Shown in pieces: positions 6,188 to 10,655 of a DNA stretch of 10,655 bases. Position 1 is the first letter of the stretch, and every line of letters starts with the position of its first letter. The notes below the pieces were generated by a model that searched no databases, was not told the origin of the DNA, and worked only from the letters and a program-made list of their open reading frames with translations. This DNA is from an uncultured Collinsella sp. (GTDB lineage Bacteria; Actinomycetota; Coriobacteriia; Coriobacteriales; Coriobacteriaceae). The stretch lies in assembly GCA_900543515.1 (NCBI GenBank), contig UQRW01000061.1, positions 1-10,655 on the forward strand, given 5' to 3'. The translations under genes were made by a program, and so were the position numbers.

Positions 6188-6257
6188 GATGCAAGTCAAA
6201 AACGCCGAGCGCATCGCACGAACTTGCATTAGGCATCCGAGAGGAGAAAACATACCC

Positions 6258-8021
<1,764 letters not shown>

Positions 8022-8045
8022 GGCAAACTTCACAACAATTAACAA

Positions 8046-8078
8046 AGGCGACCGTCCACAAAGGGCGGTCGCCTTTTT
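8046..8078 (+). terminator. Rho-independent terminator of thrS
   Basis: A 12-bp stem with one G-U wobble (8046-8057 with 8063-8074), loop ACAAA, followed by TTTTT. It begins 24 nt after the thrS stop codon. This is a canonical intrinsic terminator. Confidence 0.92.
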
Positions 8079-8093
8079 CATACCTAAAATAAG

Positions 8094-8121
8094 AAAAGCC
8101 GCTGGTTGAGCGGCTTTTTTT
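8094..8121 (+). terminator. Second rho-independent terminator
   Basis: AAAAGCCGCT (8094-8103) pairs perfectly with AGCGGCTTTT (8109-8118) around GGTTG, ending in seven Ts (8115-8121). The A-run on the other side makes it potentially bidirectional. Placed in tandem 20 bp after the first, it insulates the loaP and polysaccharide locus from thrS transcription. Confidence 0.9.
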
Positions 8122-8219
8122 GTTGCACAAAAAGGTACAGTTTTTTGTAGAGGGGTATGGAGATGTACCTACTGGCAGTGCATTTTGCGTAATCTGGGCA
8201 AACGCTGATTAAATGCTCG

Positions 8220-8225
8220 TATAAT
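8220..8225 (+). promoter_or_regulatory. Probable -10 box of the loaP promoter
   Basis: A perfect TATAAT lies 123 nt before the loaP ATG. No good -35 hexamer sits 16-18 nt upstream (the sequence there is GGGCAAA), so it may need an activator. Further upstream, AGGTACA (8133-8139) and TGTACCT (8164-8170) form a 7-bp inverted repeat with a 24-nt spacer that could be a regulator site. Nothing else recognisable lies in 8122-8219. Confidence 0.5.
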
Positions 8226-8257
8226 GTCGTCTGTCGAAAGATACAAAAACCTGTACT

Positions 8258-8326
8258 TTTGCGACTGCGCCTAGCTGCGAGCGAGAAGCCTGTTCTAAAC
8301 GCCCCTGCATTTGCGTGCATCGCAAA
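8258..8326 (+). promoter_or_regulatory. Structured leader of the loaP mRNA
   Basis: TTTGCGA (8258-8264) pairs with TCGCAAA (8320-8326). Past a one-base bulge (C8265), TGC (8266-8268) pairs with GCA (8317-8319). The result is a 10-bp closing stem around 48 nt, ending 7 nt before the purine-rich Shine-Dalgarno at 8334-8340. It would form within the predicted 5' leader. Whether it is a LoaP recognition hairpin, an autoregulatory element or chance pairing cannot be told by eye. Confidence 0.35.
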
Positions 8327-8347
8327 GCCAAAAGAGGGGGCGAGAAC

Positions 8348-8938
8348 ATGGAGCAGACAGCACGGCGCCAAGAGCAGCTGCCGGGCGCATTTAACGGCGC
8401 CACCACCAACGGCCAGCACGGCCGCGTCCGCTGGTATCTGGTCCACACCCCCCATGGAAAAGAGCGCGAGACCTGCGAAAAAGTCCGCCGCATTATACCG
8501 CACGAGATGATGCAGAACGCTTTTGTGATGCAAAAGGAGTTCTGGTTTAAGCGGGACGGCGCCTGGTCGCTCCAAACCAAACCCATGTACAAGGAATATT
8601 TCTTCGTCGCCACGCACGATGCCGCCGCGCTCGATAGGGCTTTGGCCCAGCTGAGCTTTGGCTGCCGCATCGCCGGCAGTAGGGAGCGGGCGTACATGCC
8701 CATGCCGGACTATGCGCAGGATTGGTATCGCAGTGTGCTGGACGACGACGGCGTGGTGCGCAACAGCATCGCGCGCATAGAAGACGGCGTGTTGCACATA
8801 GAGCAGGGTCCCTTGGTGGGGCAAGAGGCCCGCGTTAAAAAGATCGACCGTCATAAACGCTGGTGCCTGGTAGACGTGGGCGAAGGCGACTCCGCATTTA
8901 GGGAGCTGCTGCCGCTGGACGTTCCCAACAAAACGTAA
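8348..8938 (+). CDS. loaP: LoaP-type NusG paralogue, processive antiterminator
   Basis: A 196-aa specialised NusG-family factor that should bind RNA polymerase and permit read-through of terminators in the long polysaccharide operon that follows. After a polar, probably flexible N-terminus (1-26), the NGN domain spans about 27-130 (VRWYLVHTPHGKE at its start, YKEYFFVATHD at 81-91). A KOW-containing C-terminal domain covers about 147-180, with GPLVGQEARVKKIDRHKR at 154-171. The KKIDRHKR signature is what I associate with LoaP rather than housekeeping NusG or RfaH. The ATG at 8348 has AGAGGGGG (8333-8340) 7 nt upstream. An upstream in-frame ATG at 8315 sits inside the leader stem and has no Shine-Dalgarno. 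It is the first gene of a co-directional cluster, consistent with the role of LoaP at capsule and secondary-metabolite loci. Confidence 0.88.
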   Translation: MEQTARRQEQLPGAFNGATTNGQHGRVRWYLVHTPHGKERETCEKVRRIIPHEMMQNAFVMQKEFWFKRDGAWSLQTKPMYKEYFFVATHDAAALDRALAQLSFGCRIAGSRERAYMPMPDYAQDWYRSVLDDDGVVRNSIARIEDGVLHIEQGPLVGQEARVKKIDRHKRWCLVDVGEGDSAFRELLPLDVPNKT

Positions 8939-8985
8939 GGGAGACGTTGTACCAGTAAATCGTTCGCATTTATTGAATTTATCGA

Positions 8986-9006
8986 TTGGGGGGGGTCCTG
9001 GAGGAC
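8986..9006 (+). other. Eight-G run and small hairpin between loaP and the sugar transferase
   Basis: Eight consecutive Gs (8988-8995) run into GTCC-TGGA-GGAC (8995-9006), a 4-bp stem with a tetraloop that extends to 5 bp if the loop closes to GG. The run is in a frame open to the sugar transferase from a TTG at 8986, but no Shine-Dalgarno precedes that TTG. The tract is therefore either untranslated leader or the extreme 5' end of the gene. It is a possible slippage site or RNA signal; no function is proven. Confidence 0.4.
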
Positions 9007-9060
9007 AGGGCCGTACGTTTGACTTTGGCTGCTAAAGAAGTAACAGGGGGCTGTGCATCT

Positions 9061-9726
9061 GTGGGGGATGCGCTGGCTATCGATCGCATAAAGCCGAGCG
9101 GCACGCTTGGCTACCGCTTTATTAAGAGGCTGTTCGACCTGGTGTTTAGTCTTTTGATGAGTGTACTGCTGCTTATCCCCATCGCCATTGTATGCGCACT
9201 TATTTGCCTTGAATCGCCTGGCAGCCCTATGTATACGCAAGAGCGCGTCGGCAAGGGCGGAAAAACAATCAAGATTATTAAGCTCCGTAGCATGGTTGTC
9301 GATGCGGGTGATGTGCAGAAGTATTTGAGTCCCGAACAGCTTCATCAGTGGGAAGTCGAGCGCAAGGTTGACGATGACCCCCGCATTACCAAGATCGGTC
9401 AGTTCATTCGTAAATGCTCCATCGATGAGATGCCGCAGTTCCTTAACGTGCTGAATGGTGACCTTTCTGTCATTGGTCCTCGCCCCATTACAAGGGATGA
9501 GCTTGAGCAGCATTTTTCGTATGAAGAAAAGGCCGAGTTGCTCTCTGTCCAGCCTGGAATTACTGGACTTTGGCAAGCGACTGATCGTAACGAGGCGACG
9601 TTTGAGAGTGGCCTGCGCCAGCAGATCGAACTCCGATACGTTCAGAACCGCTGTTTTCGCATGGATTGGAAGTGCTTTACCGGCACCTTCGGTGCAATGT
9701 TCGGCAAGAAGAGGACGGGTAGATAG
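9061..9726 (+). CDS. Polyprenyl-phosphate sugar-1-phosphate transferase (bacterial sugar transferase)
   Basis: A membrane enzyme that starts surface-polysaccharide synthesis by moving a sugar-1-phosphate from a nucleotide sugar to undecaprenyl phosphate. At 221 aa from the preferred start it matches the small monotopic family (PF02397). Features in order: one hydrophobic segment (about 26-50) with Pro40 in the re-entrant helix, QERVGKGGKTIKIIKLRSM at 60-78, DPRIT at 106-110, the catalytic Asp122-Glu123 in SIDEMPQFLNVLNGDLS, GPRP at 139-142 and QPGITGLWQ at 164-172. The start is uncertain. GTG 9061 has AGGGGG 10 nt upstream; the same frame is open back to TTG codons at 9025, 9019 and 8986. The stop codon touches the next ATG, so the two genes are translationally linked. 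G+C is visibly lower than in thrS. The sugar handled cannot be predicted. Confidence 0.9.
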   Translation: MGDALAIDRIKPSGTLGYRFIKRLFDLVFSLLMSVLLLIPIAIVCALICLESPGSPMYTQERVGKGGKTIKIIKLRSMVVDAGDVQKYLSPEQLHQWEVERKVDDDPRITKIGQFIRKCSIDEMPQFLNVLNGDLSVIGPRPITRDELEQHFSYEEKAELLSVQPGITGLWQATDRNEATFESGLRQQIELRYVQNRCFRMDWKCFTGTFGAMFGKKRTGR

Positions 9727-10596
9727 ATGGAAATCTCCGTCATCATTCCGACTCTTAATGCTGAGCATGAAATCGATGGGCTTTTAATTGCCCTCGAACA
9801 CCAGTCTATTCATCCGGTTGAGATTCTGATTGTTGATTCCGCTTCGGAAGATAAAACTATCGAGCTGGTTCGGCAACACAAAAGAGTCCGCCTGTTGGAG
9901 ATTGATCGCCAGGCTTTCAACCATGGCACCACAAGAGACATGGCACTTAGGAAATCGAGCGGCGACTTCGTCTGCTTTCTCACTCAAGATGCTGTGCCCG
10001 TTTCCGGTGATTATCTGAAGAGGCTTGTTGCTCCCATGGTGGAAGATCCCAGCATTGCTCTCGTAAGCGGTAGGCAGCTGCCCAAGGCGGATGCCCGACG
10101 TTTTGAACAGCTGGTACGTGAGTTCAATTATCCTGATTCGCCGTCTGTTCGGTCAAAAGGCGATCTTGGACAATTTGGTATTAAGACTTTCTTCGCATCT
10201 GATACCTGTTCCGCATACCGTCGGTCTTCCTATCTCGAATGCGGTGGATTCGATCATGTCAATACCAACGAGGACATGCTCATGGCTGCCAGGTTTATAG
10301 CCTCGGGATTGAAGGTAGCTTACGAGCCGCGTGCAGAGGTCTATCACTCGCATAACTTGACGCCATCCGAACAGTTTGCCCGCAACCGTGCCGTCGGTTT
10401 CTTTCTCGAAACGCATGCGGACGATCTCGTGCATGCAAGTGAGATCGGCGAGGGGGGCCGGCTCGTTAAAGCGGTCTCCTCTCAGCTCCTTCGGGAGGGC
10501 AATCTGGTCGAGTTCATCGCCTTCGGCGTCGACTGCTGCGCCCGACTTTTGGGGAATCGTGCTGGCCGCAGGGCCGCAAAAAAAGAAAGGTTATAG
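9727..10596 (+). CDS. GT2-family glycosyltransferase, rhamnosyltransferase-like
   Basis: A 289-aa GT-A fold enzyme probably adding a sugar to the lipid-linked polysaccharide intermediate on the cytoplasmic face. The N-terminal SVIIPTLNAE is at 4-13, with nucleotide-binding D37 in IVDSASEDKT. FNHGTTRD is at 64-71. TQDAVP at 86-91 stands where most GT2 enzymes have DxD; this variant is usual in the RfbF-like rhamnosyltransferases I recall. NEDMLMA at 181-187 and YHSHNLTPSEQFARN at 206-220 follow. I see no clear membrane helix; the C-terminus is basic. The ATG overlaps nothing but directly follows the TAG of the sugar transferase, whose end supplies only a weak Shine-Dalgarno, suggesting coupled translation. 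The adjoining rfbA start makes dTDP-rhamnose a plausible donor (inference). Base composition is low for the region. Confidence 0.9.
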   Translation: MEISVIIPTLNAEHEIDGLLIALEHQSIHPVEILIVDSASEDKTIELVRQHKRVRLLEIDRQAFNHGTTRDMALRKSSGDFVCFLTQDAVPVSGDYLKRLVAPMVEDPSIALVSGRQLPKADARRFEQLVREFNYPDSPSVRSKGDLGQFGIKTFFASDTCSAYRRSSYLECGGFDHVNTNEDMLMAARFIASGLKVAYEPRAEVYHSHNLTPSEQFARNRAVGFFLETHADDLVHASEIGEGGRLVKAVSSQLLREGNLVEFIAFGVDCCARLLGNRAGRRAAKKERL

Positions 10597-10599
10597 CCC

Positions 10600-10655
10600 G
10601 TGAAAGGCATCATCCTCGCCGGCGGGTCCGGCACGCGCCTGTACCCGCTCACGCT
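10600..10655 (+). CDS. rfbA: Glucose-1-phosphate thymidylyltransferase, N-terminal part only
   Basis: The first 18 codons of a gene running off the window. They encode MKGIILAGGSGTRLYPLT, the nucleotide-binding loop of RmlA/RfbA, which makes dTDP-glucose from dTTP and glucose-1-phosphate, the first step to dTDP-L-rhamnose. It starts with GTG, preceded 9 nt upstream by AAGAAAGG (10583-10590) and 3 nt after the stop of the glycosyltransferase. Other sugar nucleotidyltransferases share part of this loop, but the exact string and the context favour RfbA. Confidence 0.85.
   Translation, partial: MKGIILAGGSGTRLYPLT

Noticed and set aside
6188..6257. T-box riboswitch controlling thrS
   Set aside because: The leader between the TATAAT box and the ATG is only about 64 nt. 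It lacks room for stem I, a T-box sequence and a terminator/antiterminator.
6147..6257. Upstream in-frame ATG that would lengthen ThrRS by 37 residues
   Set aside because: It lies inside the terminator hairpin and before the -10 box. The added residues resemble no TGS domain, and the ATG at 6258 has its own GAGGAG.
8851..9768. A 305-codon minus-strand frame over the sugar transferase
   Set aside because: The plus strand carries the complete sugar transferase motif set; the minus-strand frame has none and overlaps the start of the next gene.

Overview
The window reads as chromosomal DNA of a high-GC, anaerobic, gut-type bacterium. My best guess is an actinobacterium of the class Coriobacteriia, close to Collinsella. 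This rests on codon style, on the three-gene GlpA-like / FAD oxidoreductase / DUF1667 set typical of anaerobes, and on a LoaP-type NusG paralogue heading a surface-polysaccharide locus. No rRNA or other phylogenetic marker is present, so the genus is an inference.

Layout, left to right. (1) 1-372 has no gene and is packed with four palindromic elements. (2) 376-1464, minus strand: an M24-family Xaa-Pro peptidase with intact metal ligands. (3) 1465-1930 has no gene: a probable promoter for the peptidase, then three more palindromic elements end to end. Two of these are related to elements in block 1. (4) 1931-5156, minus strand: a tight three-gene operon. In transcription order it encodes a GlpA-like FAD oxidoreductase with a BFD-type [2Fe-2S] tail, a second FAD/NAD(P) oxidoreductase, and a Cys-rich DUF1667 protein. 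Gaps between the genes are 1 and 3 nt. Together they look like an anaerobic glycerol-3-phosphate (or related 2-hydroxyacid) dehydrogenase complex. (5) 5157-5562 has no gene: a TTGACAG-palindrome just upstream of the operon and a duplicated block carrying four copies of a 10-bp core. (6) 5563-5994, plus strand: a small membrane protein with two zinc ribbons. (7) 6258-8021, plus strand: thrS, a threonyl-tRNA synthetase lacking the N-terminal TGS domain, with a TATAAT promoter and followed by two rho-independent terminators. (8) 8122-8347 has no gene and holds the promoter and structured leader of loaP. (9) 8348-10655, plus strand: the start of a capsule or exopolysaccharide locus. It contains loaP (processive antiterminator), a polyprenyl-phosphate sugar-1-phosphate transferase, a GT2 rhamnosyltransferase-like enzyme, and the first 18 codons of rfbA (dTDP-glucose synthesis).

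The polysaccharide genes form a coherent pathway. LoaP would let RNA polymerase read through a long operon, the sugar transferase would load the first sugar onto the lipid carrier, the GT2 would extend it, and RfbA opens the dTDP-rhamnose branch. Base composition drops visibly there (hand counts of single 60-base lines: 27/60 and 26/60 G+C in the transferase genes against 40/60 in thrS), as expected for an exchangeable locus.

I saw no tRNA, rRNA, CRISPR array, insertion sequence or transposase. The least ordinary material is non-coding: modular palindromes that share interior cores but carry different, self-complementary arms, and an eight-G run with a small hairpin at the loaP/sugar transferase junction.
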